Shown here piece by piece: positions 1 through 5,413 of a DNA stretch of 9,332 nucleotides; the first letter of the stretch is position 1, and every line of letters begins with the position of its first letter. Position numbers and translations under genes: made by a program. Below the pieces are notes generated by a model. The model was not told the origin of the DNA. It made no database searches and worked only from the letters and a program-made list of their open reading frames with translations. Source of the DNA: Candidatus Tayloriibacteriota bacterium (GTDB lineage Bacteria > Patescibacteriota > Minisyncoccia > Phycocordibacterales > PALSA-1337); assembly GCA_025353045.1 (NCBI GenBank), contig JANXRK010000057.1, forward strand, positions 1 through 9,332, read 5' to 3'.

Positions 1-2
1 TA

Positions 3-446
3 ACATTTGCTCCTAACTCAGGTATTAGCATCACAGCTATTACTCCAGTTAAGGGAAATGTAACAACTCCGACTACTGGAACTTGGTTAGCTGCTTATCC
101 TCAGATTTCATTTACTATCAATAATACTGGTAGTAATCCAATCTATATAAGTAAGACTTCAAATACAGCTCTTGCTACTACAACATCAAGTGGAACAAAT
201 GCATCTACAACTGTTTCATCTGTTGTAGCTTCGGGTTCAACTACTGGTGATACAACAACTTCATATATTATCAATGGATCACGAACCTTCACTTTCAACC
301 TCACAGTTGATAACACAAACGGTACTACTGCATCTAAGAAGATCAGTATTACACAGATCAACTACGGTACAGCTGGAGGACTAGGTACAGATAATACTTT
401 GAACGTAAACTACGGCCTAGAGAATGCTTACATCCAGGTACCATAG
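3..446 (+). CDS. C-terminal part of a Thr/Ser/Asn-rich probable surface or secreted protein (5' partial)
   Basis: The frame is open from the window edge to TAG at 444-446 and gives 147 residues; the start lies upstream of the window. The residues are dominated by Thr, Ser, Asn, Gly, Val and Ala, with almost no Cys and few charged residues. Alternating short beta-prone stretches (for example QISFTINNTGSNPIYISK and RTFTFNLTVDNTNGTTASKK) look like Ig-like or S-layer-type beta domains. It ends NYGLENAYIQVP with no LPxTG motif, hydrophobic anchor or basic tail, so any membrane anchor must lie in the missing part. The gene is followed after 45 bases by a strong terminator, so it ends its own transcription unit. 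I cannot name the family. An exported cell-surface role is inferred from composition only; the coding call itself is firm. Confidence 0.75.
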   Translation, partial: TFAPNSGISITAITPVKGNVTTPTTGTWLAAYPQISFTINNTGSNPIYISKTSNTALATTTSSGTNASTTVSSVVASGSTTGDTTTSYIINGSRTFTFNLTVDNTNGTTASKKISITQINYGTAGGLGTDNTLNVNYGLENAYIQVP

Positions 447-491
447 TTAGTTAATATATATCTCCTCTCAACGGGGTAAAATGTTGAAAAC

Positions 492-519
492 AAAAAACCA
501 CCTTAACGGGTGGTTTTTT
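492..519 (+). terminator. Intrinsic terminator of the surface-protein gene (bidirectional form)
   Basis: An 11-bp perfect stem (AAAAAACCACC at 492-502 with GGTGGTTTTTT at 509-519) closes a 6-base loop. The A-run on one side and T-run on the other would let it work on both strands. It separates the surface-protein gene from the insertion sequence. Confidence 0.9.
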
Positions 520-535
520 GTTAATTACCAGAAAA

Positions 536-566
536 CTCCGGCCGGAGGGGACCCCGCAGGCCGGAG
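536..566. repeat. GC-rich palindrome at the left end of the insertion sequence
   Basis: CTCCGGCC (536-543) pairs perfectly with GGCCGGAG (559-566). Inside it lies a second small palindrome, GGGG-A-CCCC (547-555), and 536-547 is itself partly self-complementary. The block is far more GC-rich than its surroundings, which suggests it arrived with the element. Whether it is part of the transposase-recognised left end or an outer REP-like sequence cannot be told. Confidence 0.6.
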
Positions 567-572
567 ATGAAT

Positions 573-614
573 GGAACCATATACGTTCACGGTACTCCGT
601 GATACGCTGGTCCC
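573..614 (+). repeat. Left-end subterminal hairpin with a bulged T, abutting the tnpA start codon
   Basis: The upper stem pairs 584-592 with 597-606 around a TACT loop (593-596), with T603 left unpaired. The lower stem pairs ACCA (576-579) with TGGT (608-611) and GG (573-574) with CC (613-614). An extrahelical T in the hairpin stem is a recognised feature of transposase-bound ends in IS608-type elements. The hairpin ends one base before the ATG at 615. In mRNA it would press against the start codon and probably lower translation, as known for IS200 leaders. The structure is read from the sequence; the two roles are inferred. Confidence 0.7.
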
Positions 615-626
615 ATGAGGATTCAG
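614..626. repeat. 13-bp inverted repeat, copy 1, covering the tnpA start codon
   Basis: CATGAGGATTCAG here is the exact reverse complement of CTGAATCCTCATG at 1040-1052. This copy contains the ATG start codon and the next three codons. Its partner contains the TGA stop codon. The pairing does not extend at either end. Confidence 0.8.
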
Positions 627-1043
627 CATTTAAATCACTCTACCTACCAGCATCAATACCACATTGTCTGGGGCACGAAATACCGGAGGAAGTTCCTCAA
701 ACCCTACGTACTCCTTGAACTCCGAAAGGTGCTGTATGCCACCATAAAGAAGTATCCAACACTCTGGATTGAAGAATTAAATACTGATGATGATCACGTC
801 CACTTTCAGATCGAGGTACCACCAAACATCGCCGTATCAAATGCCGTCTCAAAATTAAAATCATTTTCATCACGATACCTTCGAACCAAATTTAAATTCA
901 TACGTGAAATGTATCTCGAAAAGGACGGCATCTGGAGTGTCGGATACTTCTCGTCAACCGTAGGACTCAATGAAACGCAAGTGAAGGGGTATATACAGTG
1001 GCAATCAAAAAAAGACGTGCCCCAGAAGACACACCTTTTCTGA
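615..1043 (+). CDS. tnpA: IS200-type Y1 HUH transposase TnpA
   Basis: A 142-residue single-domain transposase that cuts and rejoins one DNA strand at the element ends through a covalent 5'-phosphotyrosine link. The N-terminus (Y11-Q-H-Q-Y-H-I-V-W-G-T-K-Y-R-R-K26) matches the family opening YxxxYHxVWxTKYRRK. The metal-binding HUH motif is DDHVHFQIEVPP with H61 and H63. The segment GYFSSTVG (110-117) and the catalytic helix VKGYIQWQ carry the nucleophile Y126 and Q130, which completes the metal site. The length is normal for the family and no catalytic residue is missing, so the protein should be active. The ATG at 615 is chosen because the family pattern begins a few residues later. There is no Shine-Dalgarno sequence, and the left-end hairpin directly abuts the start. 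Start and stop codons both lie in a 13-bp inverted repeat. Confidence 0.95.
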   Translation: MRIQHLNHSTYQHQYHIVWGTKYRRKFLKPYVLLELRKVLYATIKKYPTLWIEELNTDDDHVHFQIEVPPNIAVSNAVSKLKSFSSRYLRTKFKFIREMYLEKDGIWSVGYFSSTVGLNETQVKGYIQWQSKKDVPQKTHLF

Positions 1044-1052
1044 ATCCTCATG
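1040..1052. repeat. 13-bp inverted repeat, copy 2, covering the tnpA stop codon
   Basis: CTGAATCCTCATG is the exact reverse complement of the copy at 614-626 and includes the TGA stop at 1041-1043. In a transcript the two copies could pair and close the whole coding region into a loop. In single-stranded DNA they could bring the two element ends together. Confidence 0.8.
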
Positions 1053-1064
1053 CACACAAGGAAA

Positions 1065-1098
1065 CCCCGTACGCAACCGTATTCGGTGGAGTGCGGGG
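1065..1098 (+). repeat. Right-end subterminal hairpin of the insertion sequence
   Basis: CCCCG (1065-1069) pairs with CGGGG (1094-1098), and ACCG (1076-1079) pairs with CGGT (1084-1087) around a TATT loop. Between them the stem is interrupted by two single-base mismatches (A1075/G1088 and G1073/A1090). The loop differs by one base from the TACT loop of the left-end hairpin, as expected for two ends read by one transposase. Confidence 0.65.
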
Positions 1099-1120
1099 AG
1101 GAGGTTATTTGTCTAAAACT

Positions 1121-1129
1121 TGTTATAAT
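1121..1129 (+). promoter_or_regulatory. Extended -10 promoter of the 53-residue membrane protein gene
   Basis: TGTTATAAT is a perfect extended -10 (TGn plus TATAAT at 1124-1129). No TTGACA-like -35 box lies 16-18 bases upstream, where the sequence is the edge of the insertion sequence. Extended -10 promoters can work without a -35 box. Transcription would start near 1135-1136, which rules out the upstream in-frame ATG codons at 1050 and 1131 as starts. Confidence 0.7.
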
Positions 1130-1148
1130 TATGGTAATTGATATTCAC

Positions 1149-1310
1149 ATGCATAATCCCTTTGATCAAACCTTCTTTAAGTTTTTACTCGGCTTTAGTT
1201 TTATTCTAGTTGTAAGCTTCGCACTCCTTTTCTTTGTTGGAAAGTATGCATCACTCCTTAATGGACAGGAAGCAAGTGTAATTATGGGAATAACAAATAA
1301 AAATAAGTAA
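1149..1310 (+). CDS. Small single-pass membrane protein of unknown function (53 residues)
   Basis: The product begins MHNPFDQTFFKF, has one hydrophobic helix (about residues 10-31, rich in Phe, Leu and Val), then a short polar tail KYASLLNGQEASVIMGITNKNK. I chose the ATG at 1149 because the extended -10 box at 1121-1129 puts the transcript start near 1136. The longer frame from 1050 begins inside the insertion sequence and would precede the promoter. There is no Shine-Dalgarno site; the leader would be about 13 bases. A terminator follows 35 bases after the stop, so the gene is its own transcription unit. I do not recognise the family. The clean promoter, gene and terminator order supports a real gene, but a protein this short could also be a chance frame. 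Confidence 0.6.
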   Translation: MHNPFDQTFFKFLLGFSFILVVSFALLFFVGKYASLLNGQEASVIMGITNKNK

Positions 1311-1345
1311 AATAATAAATAGAATTTAAATTAGAGTATACGTAG

Positions 1346-1377
1346 AGCCGCCCTTTGAAAGGCGGTTTTACTTTTTA
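1346..1377 (+). terminator. Intrinsic terminator of the small membrane protein gene
   Basis: CCGCC (1348-1352) pairs with GGCGG (1361-1365) across an 8-base loop, followed by the T-rich tail TTTTACTTTTT. It isolates the large hydrolase gene downstream from read-through. Confidence 0.8.
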
Positions 1378-1449
1378 TCTTTTTATTGTTGAATGCTGGA
1401 TTTTATCCCTTTTTTATCAAAATTTTATCAGGATTTCATCGCCATTTTG

Positions 1450-1455
1450 TATGAT
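1450..1455 (+). promoter_or_regulatory. Candidate -10 box for the secreted hydrolase gene
   Basis: TATGAT matches the -10 consensus at five of six positions. A weak -35 candidate, TTATCA, lies at 1425-1430 with a 19-base spacer. Transcription would start near 1462, 24 bases before the ATG at 1486. That agrees with choosing 1486 over the ATG at 1393, which lies upstream of this box. The region is AT-rich, so a chance match is possible. Confidence 0.4.
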
Positions 1456-1485
1456 ATTCCTATTATTAATTTAACTTTAAAAAGT

Positions 1486-4242
1486 ATGTTTAAAAATAAA
1501 AAAATCATTACATTCGGCCTGGTAGTAACTATGTTCGCTATATTTCCTCAGATTTCTCATGCAGAAACGCATGTTTATTCAAGTGATGTTCGGCCAGACT
1601 GGACCTGGGATAAGGAGGGTAGTCCATATATCTTAGAAGAGTCGATCTATATACCAAGAGAAGACAGCTTATATATAAATGAAGGTGTAGAGGTTATATC
1701 TACAACAACAGGTGATGATCCGAATACGCTTAATTTTGATGGAGATCTTACTGTTGTTGGCACAAAAGAAAATCCAGTAAAATTTATTGATCTTTATTCT
1801 TTATACCTCTCAAACAATACTTCACATATAAAGAATGCAGTCTTCAATAAAACTGGACTGACATTTCTTAAAGCAACAAGCACTCTTGATTCTGTGATCA
1901 TAACAAATGCCTATAGTGGAATTAGTGCTAAAGCTAGTCATATAAATATTACACAAAGTGATCTCAGTAATAATACATATGCCATTGTCTCAGATCTCAA
2001 TGGGCGTATCTTCCAGTCGATGAAAGGTGGGCAGGTTGTGCCTTTGGATACAGGAGGAATCGGGAATTCCATCGTTGGAATGGCTGATCCGATTGTGGAT
2101 GATACGCAAAACATTATTGCTATTAATGATTCCAGAATTGTTGATAATGGTTACTTTTCAATTTTTAATCACACTGCAAATACTATTGATGCGACAGATA
2201 ATTGGTGGGGTAAAAAAGAAGGACCAAATCCTATAGAGACATATGGAGCCGTAGATGTTAGTTCTTGGAAAGAAAAAGATCCAAATATAAATGAAGATAT
2301 CTGTTGTTCGAATATCCTTTTTATTCCAGGCTTTGAGGCAAGTCGACTCTATAGCAATGAACCAGGCCTTCTTGGAGCAAGTACGACAAGACTTTGGGAA
2401 CCAATTGTAAATAATGACGTGAAAAAACTTTATATGGATTCAAAAGGGAAGAGTCTTGATCCGACGGTTCATACAAAAGATATTATAAGTGTGGCACTCG
2501 ATACAAAGGGGATTTACATGAGATTTATTGATTCCATGAATGATCTTGTAAAGAAGGGAAGTATTAACGCTTGGCAGCCATTAGCATACGACTGGAGAAA
2601 AGCAGTTACTGATATTGTTACTGATGATGTTGTAAAATCTGTTTCTACACTTGCCTCAACATCGTTAACCGGCAAAATCACTATTATTGCTCATAGTAAC
2701 GGTGGTTTAGTTACAAAGGTTCTTATGAAAAAACTTGAAGCGCTTGGTAAGAGCAATCTTGTTGAAAAAATACTTTTTGTTGCTGTGCCTGAGCTAGGAA
2801 CTCCTGAAGCACTGGGTGCCATGTTACATGGTGAAGATCAAGGTATTGCTTATGGCCTCATCCTAAATGAAAGCAATGCTCGAACATTTGCGCAAAATCT
2901 TCCTGGGGCCTACGGATTATTACCAAGTAGAAAGTTTTTTGAGAAAAATCCTCTAGCTGTTATCCGTGATTTCTTTGCAAGTAATTCAATCATTACATCT
3001 TTCGACGCAATGAGGAGTTTTCTTTTGAAGAATCCTTTTTCACAAGCATCGACGACTGATACAAACATTCCACTTATCTTGAATTCGAATCTCTTTTCTT
3101 TAGGTGACAAATTACATGCCGATATTGATTCGTGGAAAGCGGCAAGTACGACAAAAGTCACCTCTATTTTTGGATGGGGTAAGAAAACAACAGAAGGAAT
3201 ACGATATACTCCAGAACCACACTGTGTTAAAAATCACTTAAAAAATTGTCCATTAGTTAGTGAATCTGTTGGTACTACTTCTGGTGACGGAACAGTTCTC
3301 ACACAAAGCAATTCAGGAAACAGTAGTTCAACATTATTCTTTAATTTGAAAAAGCTACACAATGAAACCTTGGCAAATACAAGTCATGCAAACATTCTCA
3401 ACTCAATCGAAATGGTGAGTAAGGTTCAAGACATTGTCACAAATAAAAAAGTTCCTCCTGGTAATTCATCGAATTACGAAAGTTATTTTTCAGAAAAAGA
3501 ACCAGTGGATAATGATAATTACATTACAATAGATATCTATTCTCCAGTAGATATTGATGTATATGACAAACAAGGACGTCATACGGGAATGATCTTTGAT
3601 AGTGAACTTCCTCAGTTGAATCAATATATTCCAGAGGAGGGTATTCCAGGAAGTGGCTATGAGAGTGGAAGTAGAAATAAAAGTGTTATGCTACCGTATG
3701 GTCAAGAGTACAAGATCTCTTTGAGCGGGAATGATGCTGGATTATTTATCCTTAAAACTACAGTTAATTCACCTCACGGCTACGATGATGTTCTGGCTTC
3801 TACTACTTTCTCCGAAATGCCAGTAACATCACTGACTAACATAGATTTGATTATCGGTACAAGTACGGACTCTTTGGCGAGTACTACTATTATGAAAATT
3901 GATATTGACGGTGATGGAACGACCGATATTGTCAGCCATCCTATCGAATTCCTTCACTCCACAACAACTGATTTCATAAAAGACATGCCAACATATTTGG
4001 AAATGATGAGAAAGACTATTATCTCTTTGGATTTGCACAAGATTGCAGAAAAGAATTGGCTAGATCGTATCGATAAGATTGAAAAACTTAGCCAAAAGAA
4101 GAATCCTAAGAAATTGGAAAAACTGGTAACTAAGTTATCAAATAATAGATTCAAGAATAAGAAAGTTACTGATGCTCAGAAAATGGTCATTCTAAAAGTA
4201 TTTGGGGATCTCCTTACTCGTCTTGAAAGTGGAAATTATTGA
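1486..4242 (+). CDS. Secreted LCAT-like alpha/beta-hydrolase with beta-helix N-terminus and Ca-binding-type loop
   Basis: A 918-residue exported protein, probably a lipase or acyltransferase of the lecithin:cholesterol acyltransferase-like group. Residues 1-26 form a signal peptide (KNKK basic start, hydrophobic core, likely cleavage after SHA). Residues about 27-270 are beta-helix-like: repeated short strands ending in DNWWGKKEGP (238-247), a motif common in right-handed parallel beta-helix proteins. The hydrolase core begins near 273 with CCSNILFIPGFEASRL. It carries the nucleophile elbow AHSNGG (Ser404), then VPELGTPEAL, SGDGTV (Asp601) and TSHANI (His634), which gives a complete Ser-Asp-His triad in the usual order. 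The region after about 690 holds a beta-rich segment, then DIDGDGTTD (806-814), an EF-hand/dockerin-type calcium loop, and a basic helical C-terminus. The frame stays open back to an ATG at 1393, but a start at 1486 puts the signal peptide at the N-terminus. The stop codon TGA overlaps the -35 box of the next promoter. The substrate is unknown; host or self envelope lipids are a guess. Confidence 0.88.
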   Translation: MFKNKKIITFGLVVTMFAIFPQISHAETHVYSSDVRPDWTWDKEGSPYILEESIYIPREDSLYINEGVEVISTTTGDDPNTLNFDGDLTVVGTKENPVKFIDLYSLYLSNNTSHIKNAVFNKTGLTFLKATSTLDSVIITNAYSGISAKASHINITQSDLSNNTYAIVSDLNGRIFQSMKGGQVVPLDTGGIGNSIVGMADPIVDDTQNIIAINDSRIVDNGYFSIFNHTANTIDATDNWWGKKEGPNPIETYGAVDVSSWKEKDPNINEDICCSNILFIPGFEASRLYSNEPGLLGASTTRLWEPIVNNDVKKLYMDSKGKSLDPTVHTKDIISVALDTKGIYMRFIDSMNDLVKKGSINAWQPLAYDWRKAVTDIVTDDVVKSVSTLASTSLTGKITIIAHSNGGLVTKVLMKKLEALGKSNLVEKILFVAVPELGTPEALGAMLHGEDQGIAYGLILNESNARTFAQNLPGAYGLLPSRKFFEKNPLAVIRDFFASNSIITSFDAMRSFLLKNPFSQASTTDTNIPLILNSNLFSLGDKLHADIDSWKAASTTKVTSIFGWGKKTTEGIRYTPEPHCVKNHLKNCPLVSESVGTTSGDGTVLTQSNSGNSSSTLFFNLKKLHNETLANTSHANILNSIEMVSKVQDIVTNKKVPPGNSSNYESYFSEKEPVDNDNYITIDIYSPVDIDVYDKQGRHTGMIFDSELPQLNQYIPEEGIPGSGYESGSRNKSVMLPYGQEYKISLSGNDAGLFILKTTVNSPHGYDDVLASTTFSEMPVTSLTNIDLIIGTSTDSLASTTIMKIDIDGDGTTDIVSHPIEFLHSTTTDFIKDMPTYLEMMRKTIISLDLHKIAEKNWLDRIDKIEKLSQKKNPKKLEKLVTKLSNNRFKNKKVTDAQKMVILKVFGDLLTRLESGNY

Positions 4243-4267
4243 CGCCAGCCAAACTTTTTGGTACTGT
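4239..4267 (+). promoter_or_regulatory. Promoter of the rplJ-rplL operon
   Basis: The -35 TTGACG (4239-4244) is 17 bases from a -10 TACTGT (4262-4267) that is preceded by an extended -10 TG (4259-4260). The -10 hexamer is weak, but spacing, -35 and TG all agree. The -35 overlaps the TGA stop of the hydrolase gene, so the two units are packed end to end. The transcript would start near 4274 at the L10-leader fold. Confidence 0.6.
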
Positions 4268-4270
4268 ACT

Positions 4271-4362
4271 AGCAAGGTCAGAGAAAGAAGGCAGTGCCTC
4301 AGGGCAAAGGGAAACCTATAAGACCTTCCGAGATACTCTATAACCTTAAAAAGGTCGCTTAT
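4271..4362 (+). ncRNA. L10-leader-type 5' UTR of rplJ-rplL (ribosomal protein autoregulation)
   Basis: A structured leader of about 90 bases between the promoter and rplJ. AAGGTC (4274-4279) and GACCTT (4322-4327) close a domain holding two small hairpins, GGC-AGT-GCC (4290-4298) and AGG-GAAA-CCT (4308-4317). It is followed by TTCCGAGAT, which resembles the conserved CCGAG segment of known L10 leaders. In well-studied bacteria the L10(L12)4 complex binds such a leader to repress its own operon. A second AAGGTC (4351-4356) could compete for GACCTT or fold with ACCTT (4343-4347). The position before rplJ supports the call. A covariance-model match (Rfam L10 leader) was not run. Confidence 0.7.
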
Positions 4363-4408
4363 TAGTAAGTTAATTTAGAAGAAATTCGTAAGGATTTCAT
4401 TCGTAAAA

Positions 4409-4900
4409 ATGGCACGTACAAAAGTACAGAAGAAGGAGATACTTGAAAAATTAGAAACAATTGTTAAGGATGCTCAATCAATAGTCTTCGTTAATTTCCA
4501 CGGCTTGAACGTAGCAAACACTACACAAGTTCGCCGAAAGCTTAAGAGTGAAAAAGTTGGATTCTTTGTTTCAAAGAAATCACTTACACGAAAGGTTTTG
4601 GAAGGAAGAAAGTTTGAAGGAACATTGCCAGAATTGATGGGAGAAGTCGGAGTAGCTTATGGAGCAGATCTTATCGCCCCAGCGCGAGAAGTATATGGAT
4701 TCCAAAATAAATACAAAGGCAATATCTCAATTCTTGGAGGGGTGTTCGAAGGGAAGTTTATGTCAAAAGAAGAGATGACGGCTATCGCTCTCATTCCTTC
4801 ACAGAAAACTCTTCAAGCTATGTTCGTCAATGTTATCAACTCACCTATACAAGGATTTGTTATGGCACTTGATCAAATAGCAAAGAAAAAGACTGCATAA
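4409..4900 (+). CDS. rplJ: Large-subunit ribosomal protein L10 (uL10)
   Basis: L10 anchors the L7/L12 stalk to the 23S rRNA GTPase-associated centre and carries L12 dimers on its C-terminal helix. The 163 residues follow the family throughout: the MARTKVQKKEILEKL helix, the strand SIVFVNFHGLNVANTTQVRRKLK (about 24-46), the segment VGFFVSKKSLTRKVLEG, and a C-terminal helix (QGFVMALDQIAKKK) for L12 binding. The length is normal. The gene is first in a two-gene operon with rplL, 49 bases upstream of it, and lies behind an L10-leader-type 5' UTR. There is no good Shine-Dalgarno site: AAGGA ends 14 bases before the ATG, which is too far. The direct repeat ATTCGTAA (4384-4391 and 4399-4406) lies just before the start. 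The usual neighbours rplK, rplA and rpoB are absent. Confidence 0.97.
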   Translation: MARTKVQKKEILEKLETIVKDAQSIVFVNFHGLNVANTTQVRRKLKSEKVGFFVSKKSLTRKVLEGRKFEGTLPELMGEVGVAYGADLIAPAREVYGFQNKYKGNISILGGVFEGKFMSKEEMTAIALIPSQKTLQAMFVNVINSPIQGFVMALDQIAKKKTA

Positions 4901-4949
4901 ATCATTGCACAGAAAATCACACATTATTTATTAACATTAAAAAATTATT

Positions 4950-5330
4950 ATGGAATCAGTAGAAGTACCAGCAAAGTTTAAGTCAGTAGTAGAGACAATC
5001 GAATCAATGTCAGTTTTGGATCTTAACGAACTCGTTAAGCTACTTGAAAAGAAATTCGGAGTATCTGCAGCAGCTGTAGCAACAGCAGCTCCAGTTGCAA
5101 CTGCAGCAGCAGATGAAAAGTCTACTGTAGCTCTACACCTCGCTTCAGCAGGCGAACAGAAGATTGCTGTTATCAAGGTAATCAAAGAAGCTCTTGCGCT
5201 AGGTCTCAAAGAAGCAAAGGATATGGTAGATGGAGCCCCAATCCTCGTTAAGGACGCTATGAAGAAGGAGGATGCAGACGCTTTGAAGAAGAAAATCGAA
5301 GAAGCTGGAGGTAAGGTTGAATATAAATAA
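4950..5330 (+). CDS. rplL: Large-subunit ribosomal protein L7/L12 (bL12)
   Basis: L7/L12 forms the flexible stalk that recruits and stimulates translational GTPases such as EF-Tu and EF-G. The 126 residues show the three standard parts. An N-terminal dimerisation helix pair (about 10-37) binds L10. An Ala-rich hinge follows (about 38-56, AAAVATAAPVATAAA). The C-terminal factor-binding domain carries the signature KIAVIKVIKEALALGLKEAKDMVDGAP (71-97). It ends in the normal KKKIEEAGGKVEYK helix and strand. It is second in the operon after rplJ, with no promoter seen in the 49-base gap and a strong terminator 15 bases after its stop. The leader before the ATG is A/T only, without a Shine-Dalgarno site, although L12 is needed in several copies per ribosome. 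Confidence 0.98.
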   Translation: MESVEVPAKFKSVVETIESMSVLDLNELVKLLEKKFGVSAAAVATAAPVATAAADEKSTVALHLASAGEQKIAVIKVIKEALALGLKEAKDMVDGAPILVKDAMKKEDADALKKKIEEAGGKVEYK

Positions 5331-5345
5331 AGAAATATTCACACA

Positions 5346-5397
5346 AAAAGTCATCGGGGTATACATAGACGAGATCTATGATATCCGGTGATTTTTT
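5346..5397 (+). terminator. Intrinsic terminator of the rplJ-rplL operon
   Basis: A long imperfect hairpin: TCATCGG (5351-5357) pairs with CCGGTGA (5385-5391), and the upper part ATAGA (5364-5368) pairs with TCTAT (5374-5378) around a CGAGA loop. It is preceded by AAAAAG and followed by TTTTTT (5392-5397). The T-run runs directly into the next promoter. Confidence 0.88.
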
Positions 5398-5405
5398 GTT
5401 ATGAT
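5397..5405 (+). promoter_or_regulatory. Extended -10 promoter of the winged-helix gene, implying a near-leaderless mRNA
   Basis: TGTTATGAT (TGn plus TATGAT at 5400-5405) begins in the last T of the preceding terminator. Transcription would start at about 5411-5412, only two or three bases before the ATG at 5414. The would-be -35 region falls inside the terminator hairpin. Confidence 0.6.
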
Positions 5406-5413
5406 AGGTCTCT

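Larger units (their letters stand above)
536..1098 (+). mobile_element. IS200-like insertion sequence (IS200/IS605 family, tnpA only)
   Basis: A single Y1 transposase gene is flanked on both sides by imperfect palindromes instead of the matching terminal inverted repeats of DDE elements. That is the known design of IS200/IS605 elements, which move as single-stranded DNA and make no target duplication. There is no tnpB or omega-RNA-like part. The outer limits are approximate: I set them at the outermost hairpins (536-566 on the left, 1065-1098 on the right). The real cleavage sites could lie some tens of bases outside. The element fills the gap between the terminator at 492-519 and the promoter at 1121-1129, so it breaks no gene visible here. 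It may have replaced the -35 region of the next promoter. The gene and both hairpins look intact, which suggests recent or ongoing activity. Confidence 0.8.

Noticed and set aside
518..718. A + strand frame over the left end of the insertion sequence and the tnpA start
   Set aside because: It is out of frame with the well-supported transposase and has no domain or composition typical of a protein.
1050..1148. Longer versions of the small membrane protein starting at 1050 or 1131
   Set aside because: Both starts lie upstream of the transcript start set by TGTTATAAT at 1121-1129, and the first lies inside the insertion sequence.
1393..1485. Longer N-terminus of the hydrolase starting at ATG 1393
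   Set aside because: It would bury a clear signal peptide 31 residues inside the protein. It also starts upstream of the likely -10 box at 1450-1455.
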